DNA from: Bacteroidota bacterium
GTDB lineage: Bacteria; Bacteroidota; Bacteroidia; Bacteroidales; Marinifilaceae
Length of the DNA stretch: 15,960 bases
Reading direction: 5' to 3'
NCBI GenBank assembly: GCA_023400335.1
Contig: JAEXFF010000118.1
Location: 1 to 15,960, forward strand
In this document: piece after piece, positions 8,451 through 15,413 of the stretch
How the letters are laid out: each line of letters opens with the position of its first letter
How positions within the stretch are numbered: position 1 is the first letter of the stretch
The notes under the pieces: generated by a model
The model's database searches: none
Told to the model about the DNA's origin: nothing
What the model saw: the letters and a program-made list of their open reading frames with translations, nothing else
Translations under genes and position numbers: made by a program

Positions 8451-8496
8451 AATTCGCTGATGAAAGTATCTTCGGTTCTTCCATCAGCGAATTTTT
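8451..8496. terminator. Bidirectional terminator between converging genes
   Basis: A perfect 12-bp stem AATTCGCTGATG (8451-8462) / CATCAGCGAATT (8482-8493) is followed by Ts on the plus strand and by ATTTTTTCC on the minus strand. It serves the plus-strand glycosidase gene and the minus-strand oxoamine synthase gene. Confidence 0.88.
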
Positions 8497-8543
8497 ATGT
8501 TGGCCTGATCGGATATAAATGTTATTCAGCTGGCCGGAACGAA

Positions 8544-9794
8544 TTACAAATTATTTGCATCCACCAGCGTTTCCTTATTATATTCGCCTTTGGCTAATTT
8601 CTCTGCGACGTTTTTAAAGGCTTTAATGGTGTATTTTACATCTTCAAGCGTATGTGTTGCCGTTGGGATCAGACGTAATAACAACTGTCCTTTGGGAATA
8701 ACCGGGTAGACAACAATGGAGCAGAAAAGATTATAGTTTTCTCTCAAATCGGTAGCTACCTGCATGCCTTCCGCCACACTTCCGGAAAGGTAAACGGGAG
8801 TAACCATGGAATTGGTGTTTCCGATATTCAGTCCGTCTTCTTTCAGTCCGGATTGTAAGGCATGTGCAATCTGCCATAATTTTTCGCGGCGTTCAGGTTG
8901 TGTCTTCAGCAGTTCCAGTCGTTTAATAGCTCCTTCTACCATAGGCATGGTCAGGGATTTTGCAAAAGTCTGGGAACGCATATTATAACGGAGATACATG
9001 CAAATTTCCTCTTCTGTAGCGATGAACGCTCCAAAACCGGCCATCGCTTTGGCAAAAGTACCGAAGTAAAGGTCTATTTTGTCCTGTACCCCGAAGTGTT
9101 CTCCTGTGCCGGCTCCCGTCGGTCCCATGGTTCCGAATCCATGTGCATCGTCTACTAATAAACGGAAATTGAACGTTTCTTTTAAAGCGGTAATTTCATC
9201 CAGTTTACCTAAATCGCCTGCCATACCGAAAACTCCTTCGGTAATGACCAGGATGCCGCCTCCTGTCGTTTCCACCCATTTGGTTGCTCTTTCCAGTTGT
9301 TTACGGAGACTCGGGATATCGTTGTGTACGTATACAAAACGTTTTGCCGGGGAAAGCCGTAAACCATCCATGATACAAGCATGAGATTCTGCATCGTATA
9401 CAATGCAGTCGTAACGGCTTGTCATGGCATCGATAATAGAAATCATTCCCTGATAACCGAAATTCAACAGAAAAGCATCCGGCTTACCTACGAAATCAGC
9501 GAGCTGAGATTCCAGATATTCGTGCCGGGAAGTCTGCCCGCTCATCATACGGGCTCCCATCGGATAAGCGAGGCCCCATTTGGCTGCATATTCTGCGTCT
9601 GCCTTTCTTACTTCCGGGTCATTTGCCAGACCAATATAATTATTCAGACTCCAGTTTAATACTTCTCTACCACGGAACTTCATCCGGGGACCTATTTCCC
9701 CTTCTAATTTCGGGAAAGCAAAATAGCCATGAGCTTGTTTTGCATATTGACCGATATTTCCTTTCTGTTTTTTTACTCTTTCAAAAATGTCCAC
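8544..9794 (-). CDS. spt: Alpha-oxoamine synthase, serine palmitoyltransferase type
   Basis: This 416-residue PLP enzyme of fold type I condenses an amino acid with an acyl thioester. Visible active-site features are H138 in ESHAC (stacks on PLP), D216 and H218 in VDDAHGFGTMG, and K249 in GTFAKAMAG (the PLP Schiff base). The N-terminus MDIFERVKKQKG, the phrase YPMGARMMSG and the FAK motif match my memory of the Bacteroidota serine palmitoyltransferase group (PG1780-like) better than KBL or BioF. It would make 3-ketosphinganine, the first step of bacterial sphingolipids. A cysteate acyltransferase of sulfonolipid synthesis is a close homologue and cannot be excluded. The gene stands alone with its own promoter and terminator. 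Confidence 0.8.
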   Translation of the reverse strand: MDIFERVKKQKGNIGQYAKQAHGYFAFPKLEGEIGPRMKFRGREVLNWSLNNYIGLANDPEVRKADAEYAAKWGLAYPMGARMMSGQTSRHEYLESQLADFVGKPDAFLLNFGYQGMISIIDAMTSRYDCIVYDAESHACIMDGLRLSPAKRFVYVHNDIPSLRKQLERATKWVETTGGGILVITEGVFGMAGDLGKLDEITALKETFNFRLLVDDAHGFGTMGPTGAGTGEHFGVQDKIDLYFGTFAKAMAGFGAFIATEEEICMYLRYNMRSQTFAKSLTMPMVEGAIKRLELLKTQPERREKLWQIAHALQSGLKEDGLNIGNTNSMVTPVYLSGSVAEGMQVATDLRENYNLFCSIVVYPVIPKGQLLLRLIPTATHTLEDVKYTIKAFKNVAEKLAKGEYNKETLVDANNL

Positions 9795-9838
9795 GTCTTT
9801 AATATTTTGGAATTTTTAGAATATCATTAAATTTGAAG

Positions 9839-9869
9839 CAAAGGTAATTAATAAAACTAAAAGCGGAAA
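9839..9869 (-). promoter_or_regulatory. Candidate promoter of the oxoamine synthase gene
   Basis: On the minus strand, TTTC (9869-9866), a 19-base spacer and TACCTTTG (9846-9839) fit the Bacteroidota promoter with one mismatch. It ends 44 bases before the ATG. Confidence 0.65.
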
Positions 9870-10002
9870 ACTAAAAACTAAAAAATAGCAGGAGACCCGA
9901 AAAACGATAAATCAAAGGGGGAAAAAAGGAATTTTATCAGAAATGAAAATGTCTTAAAAAAACAATTTTTAAGTTTTTAATTCTTAGTTTTCAGCTGAAA
10001 TT

Positions 10003-10033
10003 GTTGTTTGTTGGGATTTATGCTGTATCTTTG
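10003..10033 (+). promoter_or_regulatory. Candidate promoter of bamD
   Basis: TATCTTTG (10026-10033) is an exact -7 box. The -33 element is GTTG at 10003-10006 (19-base spacer); a TTTG at 10007-10010 would give too short a spacer. The -7 box ends 26 bases before the ATG. Confidence 0.65.
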
Positions 10034-10059
10034 CATGTTGCAAAAAAAGCATTCGTTTT

Positions 10060-10860
10060 ATGAAGAAGATAATAGGATTTGTTCTGGTTGCATTGATGTT
10101 CAGTTCTTGCGGAGAATATCAAAAGCTTTTGAAGAGTACGGATTATCCTTATGTATATTCTAAAGCCATAGAATATTATAATAAAGGAGAATACCAGAAA
10201 GCGATGAATTTATTTGACGGGATCCGTTCTATTTTTACGGGAACCAGTAAAGCTCAGAGTATTGCTTATTATCGGGCTTTCTGTACATACAATCAGAAAG
10301 AGTATCAGTATGCTTCAGAGCTTTTTAAGCAGTTTGTTTCGCTTTATCCGGAGAGTTCTTATGCGGAAGAATGTTTGTATATGATGGGATATTGTAATTA
10401 TATGGCTTCTCCGAGACCACGTCTGGATCAGCAGACGAGCCTGAAAGCTATTCAGGATTTTCAGCTTTACCTCAACCGTTACCCGAATAGTATGCGGAAA
10501 GAGAAAATAAACGGTTATATTGATGAATTATTAGATAAACTGGCTTATAAAGATTATCTCAGTGCTAAAAACTACTATTTGCGGGAACATTATAAAGCTG
10601 CTGTGGTGAGTTTGCAGAATTGCCTGAAAGACTATCCGGGTTCGAAATACAGAGAAGAAGTGATGTATTTGCTTTTTGACGCGAAATATGAAATGGCTGT
10701 GAATAGTGTGGAGGATAAGAAACTGGAGCGTTATAATGCTGCCAAAGAAGAATATTACTATTTCGCTGATGAATATCCGAACAGTAAATATGCCAATGAA
10801 CTCAAAAAGAAATATGATGCAATCAATGCATTTCTGGACAATTATAAGTTTGACGAATAA
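10060..10860 (+). CDS. bamD: Outer membrane assembly lipoprotein BamD
   Basis: BamD is the essential TPR lipoprotein of the BAM complex that folds beta-barrel proteins into the outer membrane. The 266-residue protein has a lipoprotein signal (MFSSC, lipidated C17) followed by TPR-like helical pairs from about residue 33 to the end. Repeats are seen in IEYYNKGEYQKAMNLFDG (42-59), YNQKEYQYASELFKQFVSLY, YLREHYKAAVVSLQNCL and the last YYYFADEYPNSKYANELKK. Length and the order signal-TPR fit BamD. In Bacteroidota bamD commonly precedes the omega gene and coaBC, as it does here. Confidence 0.92.
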   Translation: MKKIIGFVLVALMFSSCGEYQKLLKSTDYPYVYSKAIEYYNKGEYQKAMNLFDGIRSIFTGTSKAQSIAYYRAFCTYNQKEYQYASELFKQFVSLYPESSYAEECLYMMGYCNYMASPRPRLDQQTSLKAIQDFQLYLNRYPNSMRKEKINGYIDELLDKLAYKDYLSAKNYYLREHYKAAVVSLQNCLKDYPGSKYREEVMYLLFDAKYEMAVNSVEDKKLERYNAAKEEYYYFADEYPNSKYANELKKKYDAINAFLDNYKFDE

Positions 10861-10883
10861 AGTAAATTAATATAAAATCAGTT

Positions 10884-11237
10884 ATGGTAGATTTTAAAAA
10901 AGTAAAGGCACCTAACAATACGGTTACCCGTAATCCAGCTGTTTTTTCAGCTAAGGCCGGGAATATTTATGAGGCAGTTGCTATTATTGCAAAAAGAGCG
11001 AATCAGATTTCTGTAGAAATGAAAGATGAACTGAGCCGGAAATTGCAGGAATTTGCTTCTTATGCTGATAATCTGGAAGAGATTTTTGAAAATCGCGAGC
11101 AGATTGAGATTTCGAAATATTACGAACGTATTCCGAAACCTGTACTGATTGCTACCCAGGAATTTTTAGATGACGAAATTTATTTCCGTAATCCTGCAAC
11201 AGAAAAGGATAAGGAAAAAGTTGCAAAAGAAGATTGA
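10884..11237 (+). CDS. rpoZ: RNA polymerase omega subunit (Bacteroidota type)
   Basis: This 117-residue protein is of the Bacteroidota omega-like type. The core motif YEAVAIIAKRANQIS (residues 29-43) corresponds to the conserved omega helix that folds the beta-prime subunit, followed by an acidic helix LEEIFENREQIEISKYYERIP typical of the phylum. It starts 23 bases after bamD and is probably cotranscribed with it; a strong terminator follows 6 bases after the stop. Confidence 0.9.
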   Translation: MVDFKKVKAPNNTVTRNPAVFSAKAGNIYEAVAIIAKRANQISVEMKDELSRKLQEFASYADNLEEIFENREQIEISKYYERIPKPVLIATQEFLDDEIYFRNPATEKDKEKVAKED

Positions 11238-11242
11238 TCTAT

Positions 11243-11267
11243 AAAGCCACTTTTGAGTGGCTTTTTT
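11243..11267 (+). terminator. Terminator between the omega gene and coaBC
   Basis: AAGCCACT (11244-11251) and AGTGGCTT (11256-11263) form a perfect 8-bp stem with a 4-base loop and a run of six Ts (11262-11267). It lies inside what is otherwise a conserved bamD-omega-coaBC gene order. Confidence 0.9.
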
Positions 11268-11302
11268 GATTTTTCCGGAGATTTATTTCCAATGATTTTA
11301 TT

Positions 11303-12508
11303 ATGCTGAGAGGAAAACATATTGTTTTAGGAATAAGCGGGAGTATTGCAGCTTATAAGGCTGCCAGTCTTGCCCGTTTGCTCGTCAAGGAAGGGGCAGA
11401 GGTAAAAGTGGTGATGACTCCTTTGGCGAAAGAGTTTATTACCCCCCTGACGATGGCTACTTTGTCTAAAAATCCGATACTGGTCGATTTCTATAATCCC
11501 GAAAACGGCGATTGGAATTCTCATGTAAGCCTTGGATTATGGGCGGATCTGCTACTGATCGCACCGGCTACGGCGAATACAATCGGAAAGATGGCTGCCG
11601 GGATTGCGGATAATTTGTTGCTGACGACTTATTTGTCAGCGAAGTGTCCGGTGGCTTTGGCTCCGGCAATGGATCTGGACATGTACCAACACCCGGCTAC
11701 CCGGCGGAATTTGGACATATTAAAGTCTTATGGAAACTGGATTATAGAACCGGAAGAAGGAGAACTTGCCAGCGGGCTTACGGGAAAAGGACGGATGGAA
11801 GAACCCGAAAAGATTGTTGCTTTTTTGTCTATGCTTTGGAGTCGGGCAAAAGATTTGGCGGGTAAAAAAGTGCTGTTGACTGCCGGACCGACCTATGAAA
11901 AAATAGATCCTGTACGTTTTATTGGGAATTATTCTACAGGAAAAATGGGATTTGCATTGGCAGAAGAATTTGCAGCAAGAGGAGCAAAAGTCATTTTGGT
12001 TGCCGGACCGGTAAATCTCAAAACAACTTCGGCAGCTATTCATCGGATAGATGTCGTTTCGGCTGCTGATATGTTTGAACAGGTGATGCAGTTTGCGGAT
12101 CAATGTGATATTGTTGTATCCTGTGCTGCAGTGGCCGATTTTACGCCGAAGCAAAAATCAGAGGTAAAGATAAAAAGAGGGCAGGAAGAGTTGTGCCTGG
12201 AGTTACAGCCGACACGGGATATTGCTGCCGAACTGGGAAGGAGAAAAAGGAAGGGACAGTTATTGATCGGGTTTGCTCTGGAAACCAATGATGAAGCTGG
12301 CAATGCCCTTCAAAAACTGAGAAAAAAGAATTTGGATTTAATCGTACTCAATAGCCTGCGGGATAAAGGAGCCGGATTTGGAGGAGATACCAATAAGGTG
12401 ACTTTGATCGATAAAAATGAGCAGCAGTATGCCTATAATTTAAAATCAAAACAAGAGGTCGCTACGGATATTGTAGACCGTATTGCAGATTTATTGCAAA
12501 TGAAATAG
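11303..12508 (+). CDS. coaBC: Bifunctional CoaBC (PPC decarboxylase / PPC synthetase)
   Basis: CoaBC couples cysteine to 4'-phosphopantothenate (CoaB) and then decarboxylates the product with FMN (CoaC), two steps of coenzyme A synthesis. The 401-residue protein has the CoaC domain first: GISGSIAAYK (10-19), catalytic H74 in NSHVSLGLWAD, APAT at 87-90 and PAMDLDMY at 121-128, where Asp replaces the Asn of the classic PAMN motif. The CoaB domain follows from about 188, with AGPTYEKIDPVRFIGNYSTG and the KKN/LIVLN region near the end. It starts 66 bases after the omega stop, downstream of a terminator, and no good promoter is visible in that gap. Confidence 0.96.
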   Translation: MLRGKHIVLGISGSIAAYKAASLARLLVKEGAEVKVVMTPLAKEFITPLTMATLSKNPILVDFYNPENGDWNSHVSLGLWADLLLIAPATANTIGKMAAGIADNLLLTTYLSAKCPVALAPAMDLDMYQHPATRRNLDILKSYGNWIIEPEEGELASGLTGKGRMEEPEKIVAFLSMLWSRAKDLAGKKVLLTAGPTYEKIDPVRFIGNYSTGKMGFALAEEFAARGAKVILVAGPVNLKTTSAAIHRIDVVSAADMFEQVMQFADQCDIVVSCAAVADFTPKQKSEVKIKRGQEELCLELQPTRDIAAELGRRKRKGQLLIGFALETNDEAGNALQKLRKKNLDLIVLNSLRDKGAGFGGDTNKVTLIDKNEQQYAYNLKSKQEVATDIVDRIADLLQMK

Positions 12509-12588
12509 AAGAGGAGCTGCATCAGATAAAATGAATACGAAAGGGAGAATAAACCTGCCGTATTTTATTTGAAACAAAGTTCCATAAA

Positions 12589-12620
12589 ATTGTAACATTT
12601 TAAAATATTGTTTACATTTG
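12589..12620 (+). promoter_or_regulatory. Candidate promoter of pyrBI
   Basis: ATTG (12589-12592), a 20-base spacer and TACATTTG (12613-12620) fit the Bacteroidota promoter with one -33 mismatch. Transcription would begin near 12627, giving a leader of about 200 bases. Confidence 0.65.
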
Positions 12621-12629
12621 AATTCTGAT

Positions 12630-12815
12630 ATGATGTCAGAATTTAAAAATATAAACCGGTATAATTTCAGCCATTGTCTGAAAGCAAGATATAGTTCGAA
12701 TATACAGAACGGGAAACCAACATTGTCCATAGACAAATGTTGGTTTTTTTATATCAGAGCGAAAGAGTTTTCTTGTCCATTCCTGTCAGAAATTAAGTCA
12801 AATTCAAGAACTTAA
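12630..12815 (+). CDS. Possible leader ORF upstream of pyrB (doubtful)
   Basis: ATG-ATG at 12630 opens a 61-codon frame that begins MMSEFKNINRYNF, runs straight through the terminator hairpin and stops 11 bases before the pyrB ATG. A leader ORF that overlaps a terminator is the layout used in enteric pyrBI attenuation, but here there is no obvious U-rich pause tract before the hairpin. The sequence has no known family, its composition is not clearly coding, and a chance ORF is quite possible. Confidence 0.3.
   Translation: MMSEFKNINRYNFSHCLKARYSSNIQNGKPTLSIDKCWFFYIRAKEFSCPFLSEIKSNSRT
12714..12750 (+). terminator. Terminator / possible attenuator upstream of pyrB
   Basis: The arms 12714-12727 and 12732-12746 (AAACCAACATTGTC against GACAAATGTTGGTTT) form 14 base pairs with one bulged A and a CATA loop, then a run of seven Ts (12744-12750). 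It is one-directional (plus) and lies downstream of the predicted pyrB promoter. The 5' arm sequence CATTGTC also occurs at 12672-12678 and could compete for the 3' arm. Confidence 0.85.
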
Positions 12816-12826
12816 ATATATAAAAT

Positions 12827-13735
12827 ATGAATACATCTAGTTTAGTATCGATTGAAGATTATACAAAAGAAGAAATCCTGGAAGTTCTGAAATTAGCTTC
12901 AGCGTTTGAAAAGAATCCGAATCAGCGGCTTTTAGAAGGGAAAGTGGTGGCTTCTCTGTTTTTTGAACCTTCTACCCGTACCCGATTGAGCTTTGAGACT
13001 GCGATTAACCGTTTGGGAGGGCGTATTGTCGGTTTTTCGGATGCTTCCTCTTCCAGTGTGACAAAAGGAGAGACCTTAAAGGACACCATTAAGATGGTGG
13101 ATAATTATTGTGATCTCATTGTGATGCGGCATCCGGTTGAAGGGGCTGCCCGGTATGCCAGCGAAGTGGCAGCACATCCCGTTGTAAATGCCGGAGACGG
13201 TGCAAATCAGCATCCTTCTCAGACAATGCTGGACCTCTATTCCATATATAAGACACAAGGCACATTGGAAAATCTGACGATTTGTATGGTCGGAGATTTA
13301 AAATACGGACGTACGGTACATTCATTGTTACAGGCCATGAGCCATTTTCATCCGACATTTCATTTTGTGGCTCCGGAGTCCTTACAGATGCCGGCGGCTT
13401 ATAAGTTGAAACTGGAAGAGTTGAATATTCCTTATTACGAACATACTGAATTGGATGAGGTTATTAATCAGGCTGATATTTTATATATGACCCGTGTTCA
13501 ACGCGAAAGATTTGCTGATCCTTTGGAGTATGAGAAAGTTAAAAATGTATATATACTGAAAAACGCGATGTTGGCCAATGCTAAGGAAAATATGCGTATC
13601 CTGCATCCCCTGCCACGGGTCAATGAAATTGACGTAGACGTAGATGAGAATCCGAAGGCTTATTATTTTGAACAGGCCCGTAACGGGGTATTTGCCCGTC
13701 AGGCTATTATTACTAAAGCATTAGGATTGAAATAA
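12827..13735 (+). CDS. pyrB: Aspartate carbamoyltransferase catalytic chain PyrB
   Basis: PyrB joins carbamoyl phosphate and aspartate to N-carbamoyl-aspartate, the committed step of pyrimidine synthesis. The 302-residue length is typical. Carbamoyl phosphate site: STRTR at 49-53 in [13 protein letters not shown]. The 80s loop SSSSVTKGE carries K80, which reaches the neighbouring subunit. [10 protein letters not shown] (129-138) and [10 protein letters not shown] (259-268) complete the active site. With pyrI directly downstream it should assemble as the allosteric c6r6 holoenzyme. Confidence 0.97.
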   Translation: MNTSSLVSIEDYTKEEILEVLKLASAFEKNPNQRLLEGKVVASLFFEPSTRTRLSFETAINRLGGRIVGFSDASSSSVTKGETLKDTIKMVDNYCDLIVMRHPVEGAARYASEVAAHPVVNAGDGANQHPSQTMLDLYSIYKTQGTLENLTICMVGDLKYGRTVHSLLQAMSHFHPTFHFVAPESLQMPAAYKLKLEELNIPYYEHTELDEVINQADILYMTRVQRERFADPLEYEKVKNVYILKNAMLANAKENMRILHPLPRVNEIDVDVDENPKAYYFEQARNGVFARQAIITKALGLK

Positions 13736-13794
13736 GTTCTGGAGAAAATTTTGGATCCGGAAAATTAAAGATTTAAATTTTAAATTGATTTACT

Positions 13795-14250
13795 ATGGCT
13801 AAAAAGGAATTACAGGTAAGTGCTATTGAAAATGGTACAGTCATCGATCATATCCCCGCAGACAAATTATTTGATGTCATCAATGTACTCGGAATTGCAG
13901 ACATGGAAAATGCAATGACTTTCGGAACAAATTTACGTAGTGTGAAATTGGGTAAAAAAGCGATTATTAAAATCTGGGATAAATTTCTGGAAGATGCTGA
14001 GGTGAATAAACTGGCTTTAGTAGCTCCCTCTGCAAAGATTAATATTATCCGGGATTACGATGTGGTCGAGAAAAAAACGGTAAATGTACCGGAAAAAGTT
14101 GAAGGCATTGTTAAGTGTATGAATCCGAAATGTATTACGAATCATGAATATGTACGGACTAAATTTACAGTTGTCAACGATTCTCCCATTATCCTGAAAT
14201 GTCATTATTGTGAAAAACTGACCGATCAGGAACATATGGAAGTAATTTAA
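13795..14250 (+). CDS. pyrI: Aspartate carbamoyltransferase regulatory chain PyrI
   Basis: This 151-residue chain binds nucleotides (CTP/UTP inhibit, ATP activates in the E. coli enzyme) and tethers PyrB trimers. The N-terminal allosteric domain covers about 1-100. The C-terminal zinc domain has the four cysteines C108, C113, C136 and C139 in the spacing C-x4-C-x22-C-x2-C, as in E. coli PyrI. It starts 59 bases after pyrB with no terminator between, so both are cotranscribed. Confidence 0.97.
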   Translation: MAKKELQVSAIENGTVIDHIPADKLFDVINVLGIADMENAMTFGTNLRSVKLGKKAIIKIWDKFLEDAEVNKLALVAPSAKINIIRDYDVVEKKTVNVPEKVEGIVKCMNPKCITNHEYVRTKFTVVNDSPIILKCHYCEKLTDQEHMEVI

Positions 14251-14257
14251 ATAAAAG

Positions 14258-14302
14258 ACCGCTATCGGATCAAGTATTCAGATTCTTCCGATAGCGGTTT
14301 TT
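14258..14302. terminator. Bidirectional terminator between pyrI and manA
   Basis: A perfect 12-bp stem ACCGCTATCGGA (14258-14269) / TCCGATAGCGGT (14287-14298) is followed by Ts on the plus strand and by CTTTTAT on the minus strand. It separates the converging pyrI and manA genes. Confidence 0.88.
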
Positions 14303-14317
14303 GAAAATAATGTAAAT

Positions 14318-15292
14318 TTAGCCGATATATATTTCTAATATTTCGCTTTCCCGTTCAGGAAGTAAAAAAATATTTTTTAAGGTGGCGGGTATCAATACGG
14401 TTTCTCCTTTTTTCATTTTGACGGTTTGGTCGACATTGTATACGACAGAGAATTCTCCTTCCAGGCACATGTAGATCACAAATGAATCGATATCGTAATA
14501 ATCTTTCTCGATTTCCCGTTCAAATTTTAGGTAATTGGTCGTGAAGTAATTACAGGATACCAATTCTTCAGTATGATTTTCATGTTGGTGGTAATGTACG
14601 GCATGTTCTTTTTGTTGTTTGAAACGAATAACATCTGTAGCCAATTCGGTATGCAATTCCCGGGGATTCCCGTTTTTATCCCTTCGGTCGTAGTCGTAAA
14701 TCCGGTAAGTAATATCCGACGTCTGCTGAATTTCGGCTATAAAACAACCTTTCCCTATAGCGTGTACAGTGCCTGCGGGTATAAAAAAGCAATCTCCTTT
14801 TTTGACTTTTTCAATATTCAGCAAATCGGGTAAAGTATTGTCCCGGAGTTTCGTCAGGTATTCGGTTTTATCCGTATCTTTATTAAATCCCAACAATAAG
14901 CAGGCTTCGGGACTCGCGTCCACAACATACCACATTTCCGTTTTACCGTAAGCATTATGCCGTTCGCGGGCAACAACATCGTCAGGATGCACCTGGATTG
15001 ATAAGTTATCACAGGCATCTATATATTTGATTAATAAAGGAAATTCGATTCCGAATTGTTCGTAAATATGGTCTCCCACTAAGTCTCCCATATACACTTC
15101 AGTTAATTCTTCCAGGTTGTTTCCGGCAAGGGGACCTTCGCTTACGACAGATATATTTTCCTGGACACCTGATATTTCCCAGCTTTCTCCGATAGAAGAC
15201 CGGATGTTTTTATCTTGGTTTTTATAAGCTAACTTTTCTCCGCCCCAAAGGGTCTGTTTGAGAATAGGGGTAAATTTTAATGGGTATAACAT
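14318..15292 (-). CDS. manA: Class I mannose-6-phosphate isomerase
   Basis: This enzyme interconverts mannose 6-phosphate and fructose 6-phosphate, feeding GDP-mannose and GDP-fucose synthesis or mannose use. The 324-residue protein is of the short bacterial type I form: N-terminal LKFTPILKQTLWGG, zinc ligands Q100 and H102 in LSIQVHPDD, E119 in KTEMWYV and H177 in PAGTVHAIG. The IAEIQQTSDITYRIYDYDR signature (R197) follows. The C-terminal cupin-like half ends in LIPATLKNIFLL and LEIYIG. It is a single gene. Confidence 0.94.
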   Translation of the reverse strand: MLYPLKFTPILKQTLWGGEKLAYKNQDKNIRSSIGESWEISGVQENISVVSEGPLAGNNLEELTEVYMGDLVGDHIYEQFGIEFPLLIKYIDACDNLSIQVHPDDVVARERHNAYGKTEMWYVVDASPEACLLLGFNKDTDKTEYLTKLRDNTLPDLLNIEKVKKGDCFFIPAGTVHAIGKGCFIAEIQQTSDITYRIYDYDRRDKNGNPRELHTELATDVIRFKQQKEHAVHYHQHENHTEELVSCNYFTTNYLKFEREIEKDYYDIDSFVIYMCLEGEFSVVYNVDQTVKMKKGETVLIPATLKNIFLLPERESEILEIYIG

Positions 15293-15354
15293 GTTTTTAT
15301 ATTTATTGTCGTGTATCTATTTTTTCTTTTCTGGCATAAAAATTGTACCTTGCA

Positions 15355-15387
15355 CAAAGATATAGAAATTTAAAAGCTAAAAACGAA
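15355..15387 (-). promoter_or_regulatory. Candidate promoter of manA
   Basis: On the minus strand, TATCTTTG (15362-15355) is an exact -7 box, about 63 bases before the ATG. The -33 element is weak (TTCG at 15387-15384, 21-base spacer). The spacer overlaps the first copy of a 14-base direct repeat. Confidence 0.5.
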
Positions 15388-15404
15388 TAATTAAAAGCTA
15401 AAAA
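15370..15404. repeat. Two 14-base direct repeats with 21-base period
   Basis: TTAAAAGCTAAAAA occurs at 15370-15383 and exactly again at 15391-15404, two helical turns apart. The pair lies between the divergent manA and lipoprotein genes and overlaps the predicted manA promoter, so an operator is possible; A/T-rich chance repetition is the alternative. Confidence 0.7.
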
Positions 15405-15413
15405 TTGATGGTT

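Larger units (their letters stand above)
12509..12826 (+). other. Intergenic region / pyrB leader
   Basis: This 318-base gap between coaBC and pyrB holds a promoter (12589-12620), an 8-bp inverted repeat (12621-12628 with 12636-12643), a small ORF, a strong hairpin terminator and about 75 bases of A/T-rich sequence before pyrB. The first 80 bases (12509-12588) show nothing I can name. There is no recognisable riboswitch and no Shine-Dalgarno for pyrB. Confidence 0.7.

Noticed and set aside
12491..12736. Minus-strand 81-residue ORF between coaBC and pyrB
   Set aside because: It runs antisense through the terminator and promoter and into coaBC, and has no family resemblance.
13768..13786. A/T palindrome ATTTAAATTTTAAAT between pyrB and pyrI
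   Set aside because: Only A and T, no T run, weak stem; expected by chance in this composition.
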